Part shown: piece after piece, positions 34,586 to 45,106 of the stretch
Numbering within the stretch: the first letter of the stretch is position 1
Layout: each line of letters begins with the position of its first letter
NCBI RefSeq assembly: GCF_014898055.3
Contig: NW_023601322.1
Location: forward strand, 66,864,740-66,928,739
DNA from: Talpa occidentalis
Taxonomy: Eukaryota > Chordata > Mammalia > Eulipotyphla > Talpidae
Direction: 5' to 3'
DNA: 64,000 nt
Notes under the pieces: generated by a model
What the model saw: only the letters and a program-made list of their open reading frames with translations
Database searches by the model: none
What the model was told of the DNA's origin: nothing
Position numbers and translations under genes: made by a program

Positions 34586-35053
34586 ATGGCGCCAAAAGTA
34601 AAGAAGGAAGCCTATGCCCTCCCAAAGCCTAAGCCAAAGCAAAAGCTTTGAAGGCCAATAAAGCAGTGCTGAGAGATGTCCACAGCCAGACTCACAAAAA
34701 AGACAATCTGCATGTCACCCCACCTTCCAGCTGCCCAAGACACAGGAGGCAGCCCAAACATGCTGGGACGAGCACACCCAGAAGAATCAAGCCTGATCAC
34801 TCTGCCATCATCAAGTTCCCCCTGACCACCTGACCTTGAGTCAGCCATGAAGAAGACAGAAGACAACAATACACTTGAGTTCATTGTGGATGTCAAAACC
34901 TACAAGCACCAGATCAACAGACTGTGAAGAAGTTCTATGACCTTGATGCTACCAAGGTCAACACTGACAGATAAGATCAAGAGAGGAAGGCGTATGTCTG
35001 CGGCTCCTGACTATGGTGCTTTGGATATTGTCAACAAATTTGGGGTCATCTAA
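34586..35053 (+). pseudogene. RPL23A processed pseudogene
   Basis: An intronless copy of the ribosomal protein L23a mRNA (uL23 of the large ribosomal subunit). It starts ATGGCGCCAAAAGTAAAG (MAPKVKKEA), preceded by the usual 'ttttcacaaag' 5' leader. It continues through DNA for [19 protein letters not shown] and FIVDVK, and ends GVI plus TAA at 35051. Frameshifting indels and stops occur, for example a TGA at about 34648 within the lysine-rich N-terminal part, and a deletion near 34960 that removes the IRPDGEKK segment. It is not translatable. The 3' trailer 'aactgaatccagctgagtaa' matches the parent UTR, with AATAAA near 35101. It lies in an intron of PCDHG transcripts that start at or upstream of A12, in the antisense direction. 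Confidence 0.92.
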
Positions 35054-35119
35054 ACTGAATCCAGCTGAGTAATTCTTTTTTCACTATATATGTGTATGAA
35101 AAATAAATACATCCTTGCC

Positions 35120-35406
35120 ATCAAGGACCTTATCTTCTTGTTGGGGAGAGAGAGCTGAACACTCTGAAGAAGCAAATGTCAGATATAAGTCATAGAACAA
35201 ATAATATATTTTTAACAGTTACTGAGGGTTCTATAGGATGTTTAAGTCATCTGTGGATATACAATCTTCCAAGTATAATATTAAAATCCAACAATTTTAT
35301 TTTGATGCCATGCATCTTTTATCCCAAACATTATCTATCTGAAGTTTTACAATTTATAAGCAAAAAAAAAAAAAAGCTTACAAATTTCCAGAGAAACCTA
35401 CAATCA
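35120..35406. other. Short intergenic spacer
   Basis: Nothing recognised. An A-run at 35363-35376. Confidence 0.4.
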
Positions 35407-35674
35407 GGGCCTCCCTGGTGGTGCAAGGAGTTAATATGCAGCACTATGAAGCTATCTGCAGTCACTGCAGCAGGAGTTAGATCCCAGCCAGGGAGCTACC
35501 CACATGGCACAGTAGACCTCTCCCGACTCGCCTGCTGCTCCCCTCAGCAGTGTCTTTCAGTCAATCTGCCTGTTCTATTCCCCACTCTGTCTCTGGTGAA
35601 TCCTCTCACCCCCCCCAACACCTCTGGCCTGTACCCCAGTTCTTGTATGCATAAATAAATCTCTAAAAATAAAA
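35407..35674 (+). mobile_element. tRNA-derived T+ SINE
   Basis: Head 'ggcctccctggtggtgcaag', tail 'ataaataaatctctaaaaat'. Target AAACCTACAATCA on both sides. Confidence 0.9.
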
Positions 35675-36439
35675 GAAACCTACAATCAAATGAAAGAAAA
35701 ATAACAACAAATTAAAACAGCCTGATAAATTATAATCCAAATAGAATTCCAGAGGCAGAAGAGAGCTGAGTACCAGGATTAGTGAAGAAAAAAAAAAAAC
35801 ACTAGGGTAGCTCTGCCATGAACCCCAAAACATACCAATATAGAGCTATCAGGAAGCTTATCATGCTCAGCTTAGTAAGGACCTACTAATCTAAATGGGT
35901 TACCACAATGGAACAAACCAGAGTAAAAGAACAGTGATCATATTTCCATCCACACTCTTAATATTTGCACTTGGATGTTTCTCAGAATCTCAAATTTAAC
36001 ATGCTTACAACTCAACTCTTAATTTCTCTGAAATCTATACTCCTCTAGTCTTCCACATCTCACTAAGTGGCATCTATGTCCATTCAAAAACCTTAATTCA
36101 GAAATCCAGAAATTGCTCTTAGTTTCCCTCTCTCTTTCATCCATTATTGTTTATTAACTCAGCAACATTTTATTGAGGATCTACTACTTGTCAGGCAATG
36201 ACCTTGTTAGATTCTGAAGAATACAATACACAAAATAGTTTTTGCCCTCAGGAAGTTTGCATTACAGTCATTCAATTGTGTCTTGTTACATCTATTTTTA
36301 AAATATGTCTCCAATCCATCTATTTACTTCTATATCCATTGGTTTCCCTTTAATCCAATCTAGCATCATTTCTTACCAGGAATGTCCCATCTGTTCTTCC
36401 TACTTATATTTATAACCCTCACAAATCAATTTACCACAT
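35675..36439. other. Intergenic DNA, nothing recognised
   Basis: No gene. The stretch near 36140-36270 ('caacattttattgaggatctactacttgtc') resembles an ancient repeat edge but cannot be assigned. Confidence 0.4.
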
Positions 36440-36570
36440 AGCAGCCAGAGTAATATTTTAAAAATTCAAATAATATCACTGCCTAATTTAAAACCATTCA
36501 ATAGCTCCTAAATACAAGGGCACTTAGAATAAAATCCAGGACCTCTAATATGATTTACAAGGCTCTGCTT

Positions 36571-36846
36571 TTTTTTTTTTTTAAGATTTATTTATTTATG
36601 CATACAAGAGCTGGGTGTACAGGCCAGAGGTGTGGGGGAATGAGAGGATTCACCAGAGACAGAGTGAGGAAAAGAACAGGCAGTTTGATGGAAATACACT
36701 GCTGATGGGAGCGGAGGGCGAGTCAGAGAGGTCTGCTGCGCCATGAGGGTTGCTCCCTAGCTAGGCGGGAGATCAAACTTGTGCTGCAGAGGCTGCAGAT
36801 TGCTTCATAGGTTAAGTCTTAACCCCTTGCGCTGCCAGGGAGGCCC
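36571..36846 (-). mobile_element. tRNA-derived T+ SINE, reverse, inserted in L2
   Basis: The target duplication TACAAGGCTCTGCTTTT, on both sides, shows insertion into the L2 body. Confidence 0.92.
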
Positions 36847-36926
36847 CTACAAGGCTCTGCTTTTAATAAATGTACCTCATCTGCTTATTTTCCATTTGTA
36901 GCCTCCCTAGCCCTTTTCAATTGCTT

Positions 36927-36929
<3 letters not shown>

Positions 36930-36980
<51 letters not shown>
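36930..36980 (+). repeat. (CT)n microsatellite
   Basis: About 25 uninterrupted CT units inside the L2 copy. Confidence 0.97.
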
Positions 36981-36984
<4 letters not shown>

Positions 36985-37219
36985 ACTTTGCAATACTGTT
37001 CCATCTGCCTGACAATTTCTTCTTTGATCTCCTTGTTACATAGCTACCTTCTACTCATCCTTCACCTCTCATTCTAAATAACCCCTTGCTGAAAGAAGGC
37101 GCCTTTAACCCTTTAGTCTAGGGTACCTCCCTATTACCAGGTCACATAACACCCGGATTTTCTTCTTGGTGGCATTTGCCAGACTTGTAGAAGACCATGT
37201 CTTAAAATAGGGGCTCATT

Positions 37220-37540
37220 GGGCCTCCCCGGTGACGCAGCGGTTGAGCGCTGGGTTGCGAAGCTGCCCGCAGCCTCTGCAGCGCCGGTTCGATACCCGGA
37301 TGCTCCCTGGCCACCGGAGGAGGGTCCCACATGGCGCGCAGACCTCTCTTGCCACCCGCTGCTCCCCTCAGCAATGTACTTCGGTCCTTCTGCCTGCTCT
37401 GCTCCCCGCTCTGGCTCTGGTGAATTCTCTCACCCTCCTGCGCTTCTGACTGTACCCAGTGCTTGTATAAATGAATGAATGAATGAATGAATGAATGAAT
37501 GAATAAATAAATAAATCTTAAAAAAAAAGACTAAAAAAAA
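37220..37540 (+). mobile_element. tRNA-derived T+ SINE with long (GAAT)n/(AAAT)n tail
   Basis: Head 'gggcctccccggtgacgcag'. The tail has about eight GAAT/GAAA-type units at 37470-37516 before the terminator. Target duplication AAAATAGGG-CTCATT. Confidence 0.9.
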
Positions 37541-37789
37541 ATAGGGCCTCATTAAGGCAGGAATCATATCTGCCTTGCTCATTGCTGCTTTTTTGGCACC
37601 TAGGACAATGCCTTGCATATAGTAAGCAGCTAATTAATATTTGTTATACAAATGAATGGATGACTCACCCACTGCTAGACTACACTAGTGTTTACTCTGT
37701 TTTTTTTTTTTTTGGTGGGTTCTTCAAGCCTATACTACATTCTCTCACATTATAGTCTCACATAATATGAGAACAGTGTACCCTGCACC

Positions 37790-38480
37790 TCTTAATTTTC
37801 AAAAACATATCAAATATATGAAAATCAGTAGTTCTTCTGTAAGCTAGCAATGAACAGTCATAAAATGAAATTAAAAGCATAACTTACAGTAACATCCAAA
37901 ACCATTAAACATATAGGAATAATTTCACGAAAGGTATAAAAGGGCACTACACTAAAAAATATTAAAACATTGCTGAGGGAAGTTAAAGAAGACCTAAATA
38001 AATGGAAATACATGCTATTCTCATGGAGTGTAAGTCCCAATATTAAGATGACTCTTTTCCCAATAGATTTAGAAGTTTCAATGTGATCCCATTCAAAGCA
38101 CCTTGCAAGAATTTTCCCCTCTGGAAAGTTAACAGTGATTTTAATTTACTTTGAAAGACAAAGGACCAAGAATAGACTACCTATAAAGCTATAATAATCA
38201 AGACAATACAGTATGAACAAAAATATAGAGAAATAGGTTAATAGCACATGGTAGAGAGTCTAGAAATGCAACCACATTATCAATAAAATTATTTTCAACA
38301 AGAGTGCTAAAGCTGTTCAATAGAAAAAGAAAAATATTTTTGATAAATGATGCTGGAAAACTGGACATCTGTATAGAGAAAAAGAACCTTGAACCCTACC
38401 TCACTGAGTTACTATCTCACACTACATGGGAAAATGAATTTTAAATATGGTAAATAGATGAGTCACTAGGTGTCAAATAA
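37790..38480 (+). mobile_element. Decayed L1 ORF2 fragment
   Basis: L1 phrases in order: 'aaccattaaacatataggaa', 'aagaagacctaaataaatgg', 'tttcaatgtgatcccattca', 'aagctataataatcaagaca', 'gctggaaaactggacatctg' and 'accctacctcactgagttac'. Confidence 0.85.
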
Positions 38481-39096
38481 GATCCCTTTGCTCACCAGTG
38501 ATAGTCACTGCTTCCTCTAATACACTGCTAGAGCAAGTATTTTATGCAAAATAAAGCCCATGTGCTCAAGTTACACATACGTTGAGATGCTTGCCTTTTC
38601 TTGGTTTCAAAGCTTTAGCAAACTCTTCAAGTACATCTGAATCGAGATTGAGGATACCGTAGTATCTGATTTGCTGAATTCCTTTTGGAGACCAATAGCC
38701 AAATAGCATTTATAATAAAATTTATGTAGCTCAAACAGATAAAAGAACTATGCCTATAAGGAACCCTACTGTGACTAACCCATCAGACATACTTTTATGC
38801 ATCTTCCTACTAACATTCTCTTTCTTTCGACTTAGCAGTAAGTCTCTACACTCTTTCCAGAGTTTCCATATTACCCACTTTACCTAATTTCACTTTCCAA
38901 GGGTAACTGTTTTCTTTTTTGTTCTGTATCAGACTGCAAGCTTCTAAATCACTGACAATGATAAATGGGAAATTTTATATGCAAATGTATAGTTTTTGAA
39001 GTGTTTGTAAATTAAAAATTCAGTGAAATGCTATCCTAACATCATTTGGATCCATTTGTACAATCACAGTTACAAAGACTAGTCCTTGTACTAGAT
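38481..39096. other. Intergenic DNA, nothing recognised
   Basis: No gene or repeat family assigned; the 3' part of the decayed protocadherin exon may once have extended here but no similarity is left that I can see. Confidence 0.4.
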
Positions 39097-39112
39097 CAAA
39101 TTCACTTGAAAG

Positions 39113-39233
39113 CGGGCCTCCCCTGGTGGTGCAGCGGTTGAGCGCTGGGCTGCAGGCTGCCAGCAGTCTCTGCAGCGCCGGTTGGTTCCCCGGCTGCCGG
39201 CGAGGGTCCCACAAAAACAAAACAAAACAAAAA
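39113..39233 (+). mobile_element. Short SINE variant (tRNA head plus A-rich tail)
   Basis: Head 'gggcctcccctggtggtgca', B-box region 'ggttggttcccc', then 'cggcgagggtcccac' directly followed by an AAAAC repeat; the body and T+ 3' end of the common family are missing. Perfect 16-bp target duplication CAAATTCACTTGAAAG at 39097-39112 and 39234-39249. Confidence 0.88.
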
Positions 39234-39239
39234 CAAATT

Positions 39240-40690
39240 CACTTGAAAGCATTTGAATTGGCCACAGTGGAGTAAAGGGATATGGTCGTTGGTTCTCAGA
39301 CTGCGATATGAGGTTCAGACTCGGGCAATGGAGGCACCTTGGGCTTATTCTCAGTCATATGGCCCACATAGGTTGGGTGGAAAACTGGTGCCTGTTGTTG
39401 ATGTTGCCAATGTGTAGGATGATGCATCTGCTGAGGACAGGGGTTGCTTCTACTGGTGGCCCTGATGGTGACATTGTACTCCTGAGCCAGCTCCCAGTCC
39501 AGGGCCCCCATCTCTTACAAGCTTGTAGTAATTATTATTGGAAGATTCAATTCTGGAAGGTGCATTTTCTTGTATACATGAATGTATCCAATTCATATTA
39601 TGTATACATGTCCTCCCTGTTTTCTCCTGAATCTGGACCCAGAGTTTTAAACAGATGATTTAAACAGGTGTAGAATCTTCAGGAATCATTATGGAATGAA
39701 AAGTAAAAGTCATCTTTGTGACTGTGTCATTATTATCCCGAATTTCTATCTCGATATAATGGCAACTGATCCCTATCCCCATTCTTGCTTCCAAAACCAT
39801 CGTATATTTTTATCTCTTTGTAGGGCAACATACTTAAAAGTTTTTATTTCTTCACTATTGTGCTCAAGGGCGAACTGGACACAGGTACACCGGGCTGCAA
39901 GAGCATACTTGATCTCCACTTTGATGCCCTCCTCTGGTCAGTGGCCCTCATCCTCCATTCACCATGGAGGTGTCTGGGGACATGTCATCTCAAGGGCAGA
40001 CCCCCATATACATTCTGGCTGAAATGGGGGCAAAGAGGGGCTCACAGTTGGCATCGACCACCTGGGTTGTGAGTGGTGCTGCTTTGTGGTGGTTATCACT
40101 ATCTAAGGGTGTCAGGACTACACAATGACTAGACTGCTTTTCCAGGTCTAGTGGCTTCTCTAACATAAGTTCACCATACTTGTTTTCCACCATGGGTCTC
40201 TTTTACTTCAAAGACAAATACAGAATTGCTGCTGTGTTGTAATTTTGTAAATGAATTAACTTCTAACATCAAAATCTTCTGCAGGTTTTATTGCAAATCT
40301 TGTTCCAGGCTGGATCAACTCAGATATTTGATTCGGTAACACTCCTGCTGAACTGGGAGGTATAAATGTAAGAGGCAAACTATTGCATGTGGCACATCTT
40401 TTCTATAGTGTGTGGCACATTTTCTCTGGGTTCAACCTGTTACTTGCAAGTAGGCCTCTACTTTCTTAACTCACAGTGAAGTGTTCTTTTACCACCTCAG
40501 GTAAGACCTGGACACTTAGCTGGAATCTTTGACAAGGTCTGGTTAGGAAAGTCCCCCCCAGCAGGAGTCTGATGGAGCTCCTCATTCATCATTGTTTCTA
40601 CATTGACTGGTGGTGATGCTCTGAATCCCTACTCTAGAACTGCAGCCTGAAGAAATAAGATGTTGAGGCTTCTGAAGAGTTGAGAGCAAA
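39240..40690 (-). pseudogene. PCDHGB9P: Decayed B-type gamma protocadherin exon (position of PCDHGB9P)
   Basis: Minus-strand reading gives scattered cadherin text in the right order. About 40580-40600: NEEL. About 40400-40470: ESRGLLASNR. About 40300-40330: ISELIQPGTRFA. About 40130-40190: GELMLEKPLDLEKQSSH. About 40060: TTQVVDAN. About 39470: EYNVTIRA. These correspond to EC1 to early EC5. Stops, frameshifts and a deletion in EC1 exclude function. At the DNA level the 39360-39660 part aligns best with PCDHGB8 (for example CTTACAAGCTTGTAGTAATT). EC5 onward is lost. No CSE is found upstream. The name rests on position between A12 and C3 plus B-type similarity. Both ends are approximate. Confidence 0.82.
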
Positions 40691-42471
40691 AATGTTTCTT
40701 ACTGGACTTTGCAAGTTGAAAGTCAGCAGTACTGTCTTATCCATGCAATTAAGTATTCCTGGAAATTTATATCCTCAGTGACTCCACCACATAAAGTCAA
40801 AGCAGTGACTTCTTTTTTATTTCTTCCTGATGTTTAAAAGTATTTTCACACTGAGTCTCTTTACTTTGGGGGGAGGGAGTCTTTGCTTTTTTCATATAAC
40901 AGTGTGGGAATAAACTGAACCTGCAGCTATACATGTATAGCAAGCTTCTAAGACATTTCACAACATAGAAATCTTATGGATTGAGGTACCTATTTTAAAA
41001 ATTTGACAAGTCTCCAGTTCATTGGCTTTGCATAGATATGTCAGAGAGTTGGCTTTTCTCAGGAGTTTGATATAGAGTGAGAGTCCATGTAAAATAATTG
41101 GTTTTACACTATGATTTCTTCTTGAAAACCTGAGAAACCACTTTCCAATCATTGAATCCAAGTCTTTTATTGAATATATAGGAGGTTTGCAAACTAATGT
41201 GTGAAAAGCTTCAGAAACTTAAAAGATGAACTAAGAAATTATACTTGTTCTCAATGATCTTATACATAGATATTTTTATGACCTCTCAGAGTAATTATGG
41301 AAGTGCTGATTTCTTTTGCATATATAAAATTATTTTATTTGACTGTGGTTCATCTGATGACAATTTCTTCACATTTTCCTAAATCAAAACTCTTTTCATT
41401 TGGTATCTAGAAAACTTATCTCTGTCAAAGATTGTTCAGTTGCCTTTGCCATAGGCTGCCTTTTCCTATCAATATTTAAAAATGTGTCTAAAATGATCTG
41501 CTTTGTTATTGATAATTTTTCCTAAAAATGAACTCTAAATATGACATTTTCCAGAAAGTACATCTGTCACTTCTAGTATATACACATTAATTTGGTCAAC
41601 AGCTCTTTACAACCATGTGTTTGCTTTAAAATTCTTAAAGGCTTTCTTGAGGTATATTTGATATACAAACTTAACATATTTAATATGGAGATGTTTACTT
41701 CCTTGAACTTATATTTTCATGAGGAAACACCAGTTTTTCACCAGAACTATCCAATTCATATCACAGCTATTCTATATGTAACTAAGAAAACTGGGATACA
41801 ATTCCCTCATTTATTATTAGCCTTCTAATTCAGTTTAAAATAATCTCTGGGTTATAGTCTCAGCAAGTTGTACAGTTTCAGCAAGGACCCTAGACTGTTG
41901 CTGCTGTAAGGAGTATAATGTATCTTCTAGATTGGGAATGAGGGATACATGTGATAGATTACATTCCAGTTTTAGGTGCTATAAAATATGGTGCTTCAAT
42001 TTTTAAGTTATAGTTTAACACTCTGGTTGACCTCTTAGATTAAGTGACTGCATACCTACTTCCCCCAATACACATAGGAATATAGAGAAGTCTTTGACAT
42101 AATTTCATTACTGGAACCCGAAGAAATACAAACATCCAAAACTATTGCCCAGCACTCTAAAAAAACAATCAATAAAAGTCACTATTCGTCCTAAATTATC
42201 AGCAAATATATCAGAGCTAAGATTGATATTTTGTGCAGTCATTAACTTAAACTCATTGTGTCCAAAACCAAAACTACATACAGCTTTCAGGTTTTGATGG
42301 TCCATTTTCCAGTATGATGATCCTATCATTCCTACTGGAGTGAATTTATCCTTTAAATAGTAAGTGTTATTGGCCCCTGGCTTAGGTTACAGTATGGTTC
42401 GTACAAAAAAACCAAACAAACCAAAAACCAACTCTCATAAAATTGTTGCATTCAATAAAACAGTCTTTCTT
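40691..42471. other. AT-rich intergenic DNA
   Basis: No gene or identifiable repeat family; no CSE-like element for the decayed exon was found in 40691-41000. Confidence 0.45.
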
Positions 42472-42750
42472 GGGGCCTCCCTGGTGGTACAAGGGGTTAA
42501 TACGCAGCACTATGCAACTGCCGCAGCCACTGAAGCACTAGTTCAATCCCCAGCCAGGGAGGTGACCCACATGGCACAGCAGACCTCTCCTGTCACGCCC
42601 GTTGCTCCCCTCAACAGTGTATTTTAGTCGATCTGCTTGTTCTGTTCCCCACTCTGTTTCTGGTGAATCCTCTCACCACCCCCCTCCAGACCTCTGGCCT
42701 ATATACCCCAGTTCTTGTATGCATAAAATAAATAAATCTTTAAAAAAAAA
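42472..42750 (+). mobile_element. tRNA-derived T+ SINE
   Basis: Head 'ggggcctccctggtggtaca', tail 'aaataaatctttaaaaaaaa'. Target AACAGTCTTTCT on both sides. Confidence 0.9.
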
Positions 42751-43001
42751 CAAACAGTCTTTCTCCCATCTCATATAACTCCAAACAGTGCCTTCTCAAT
42801 CAAGAATATGCCTAGGTACTTAAGATTTTTAATTAGCTTTCATAAATTATTTAGGACAATTTTACTTATACCCACAGGTCATTTTCATGGTATCACCTGG
42901 AGAAGCAGACAAATCATTATTTTCCTAACAGAATGTCCAGTGTGCTTACATTGAAGACATAATTCCTTTTTCAATCAACAAGGTAAAATACTACTACTGT
43001 T

Positions 43002-43291
43002 GGGGCCTCCCTGGTGACGCAAGAGTTGTTAAACACAGCACTGTGAAGCTATTTGCAGCCTCTGCAGCATGAGTTCAATCCCCCGGCCAGCCAGGGAGCA
43101 GCCCACATGGCACAGCAGACCTCTCTTGTCTTGCCCACTGCTCCCCTCAGCAGTGTATTTCAGTCAGTCTGCCTGTTCTGTTCCCCACTCTGTCTCTGGT
43201 GAATCCTCTCACCTTCCACACCTCTGGCCTATACCCCAGTTCTTGTATGCATAAATAAATAAATCTTTAAAAATAAATAAATAAAATAAAA
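43002..43291 (+). mobile_element. tRNA-derived T+ SINE
   Basis: Head 'ggggcctccctggtgacgca', tail 'aaataaatctttaaaaataa'. Confidence 0.9.
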
Positions 43292-43294
43292 TAG

Positions 43295-43450
43295 TAGTTA
43301 ATTAAGTACATAATATGAACCAGATGGTTTATACATTATCACTAGTCCTCACCACAATGTGTCAAGTTATATATTATTCATATTTTGCTGAAGCCAAAAG
43401 AGAGTAAATAACTTGTGAAAGATCACACAGGGAGGAGTTACCTCATTACA
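43295..43450 (-). mobile_element. MIR SINE remnant
   Basis: Order 'tatacattatcactagtcct', 'agagagtaaataacttgtga' and 'aagatcacacagggag' fits reverse MIR. Confidence 0.7.
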
Positions 43451-45106
43451 AAGCTGCTATTTAATTTAAATCATACTACATCTAATCCGATAATTTCCAG
43501 AGCACATATATTTGTTCATTCAACAACTATTAAATGAAGCCTATTTAGCTCAAACTGGAAGCATAGTTGAGGTCACTGATGTTTGAAATACAGCTTAACA
43601 CTCATGACTATTCATTTCCCTATGATTTGCCCCTAAACTGGGTTAAGTGAACAGAAATCAGCAAAACTAGACTATATTAAGTTAGTTTCCCAAATAATTT
43701 CTAGCATGTTTTATTTCTTTCATTTTGAGTTGACCACAGTATGAGAACTGGCCATGTGATAAATAATTTATAAAACAACAGGAGTTACATTATCCTCTGT
43801 TCCCTTCAACATTATTTAGAAGGCTCTACTTACTCAATTCTATTTGGAACTTAATATCAATACAAAGTTTGCATTTTTTGCACATAAACTCAAAACTTTC
43901 TAAAGAAATTAGAGAAATAAACCACACTTCTTTTATTTGCCCTGGTTGTCAGGACACATAAGGCGATATGCTAATCTCAGTAGTAGTAACTTTCTCATTT
44001 TGGGGGCCTTTGATTATTGTTCATTCCCTAAAGGCTTTCAGCCCTGTTTTTAATTATTCTGAGGGTAGATAGGCAGCAGATAAGGAAAACATGTGATTTT
44101 ATATCCTGTTACAGAATTCACCAAAAGAAACCAGGCATCTCACAGGTTTTAACCACACTTTCCCAAGAATGACATACTTTAGCACTCAGTTTCCCTTCAA
44201 CATTCTACAATAAGCAAAAGAACCCCAGGAAACAGAGTCTGTGCACTTTCAAAGAGTTTTCCATGTGTTAAAGTCATAGAAAATGTAACAAAAGAAAGAC
44301 TAGTGCAAATTTATCAGTGTCAAAAATGCACACAAAATGTAATTCAGAAACTAAATGGTTCACAAAGCCCTCATTAACACCATTTCAGTAGATAAAATGG
44401 ACAAGAGAAGTATTTAACCTGGAATTAAATACATTCCCACATTATATTCCCAAAATCTATAGGGGGTGAAAAATAACAATCTCTTCAGTTTTTCTTTTGA
44501 CAGCACACTGTTTGCATATTTCAGTGAGAGATTCTTAAGAACATAATAAATAAACTCACCATATTTGGAAGTTCATGAATGATTGATTTGAGACTATGAA
44601 ATGACTTAGGACCCTGAAAAGTGTAAATGTATACATCCCTAATGAGCAGAAAGAATTACTGTACTTTATGAATTTGTTGGTAATTTCATGTGTAGTTAGA
44701 AGCTGCTCTATTTATAACAATTATTAAAACTTTCATTTATACTTTTTATTGAATTATCCCCTCTAGAAGGATTTGTATTCTTAACATGTAATTAGAATCA
44801 GATGTTCTACATAAAGCTTTTCATCCAATGTGGGGGCGAGAAGACCGATTAAAAGCAGGAAACAGTTTATAGCTGGTATATTAAATTATAAAAATTGCAG
44901 CGCATTAACAGTACTTTATAAAGTGAATATGATTTTTTATATGTAACATATGCAAATATATTTGAAAATGTTATAAATAAGGCTTGAGTGAAGGTAGTCA
45001 TTTAAATTTTCTGGTGTCTGCTTTATAAATTCCGGTATGTGCTAATTATATATAGTAAGAGATTCTTTGCTCAAAGCTCATAGAAAAATATTGGATATAG
45101 ACTCAC
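43451..45106. other. Intron immediately downstream of the A12 donor
   Basis: AT-rich DNA with no gene or repeat family I can name. Confidence 0.45.

Larger units (their letters stand above)
36440..37665 (+). mobile_element. LINE2 3' end split by two SINEs and a (CT)n tract
   Basis: L2 order: 'gcagccagagtaatatttta', 'cttagaataaaatccaggac', 'gatttacaaggctctgcttt', later 'catctgcctgacaatttctt', and finally 'aggcaggaatcatatctgcc' and 'acaatgccttgcatatagta' at its 3' end. SINEs at 36571-36846 and 37220-37540 interrupt it. Confidence 0.8.

Noticed and set aside
34612..34896. Minus-strand open frame and plus-strand fragments at the RPL23A-like locus
   Set aside because: They are by-products of a processed RPL23A pseudogene with frameshifts; no live gene.
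36930..36980. Regular repeat array that could suggest CRISPR-like structure
   Set aside because: It is a (CT)n microsatellite; CRISPR is not expected in a mammalian genome and there are no spacers.
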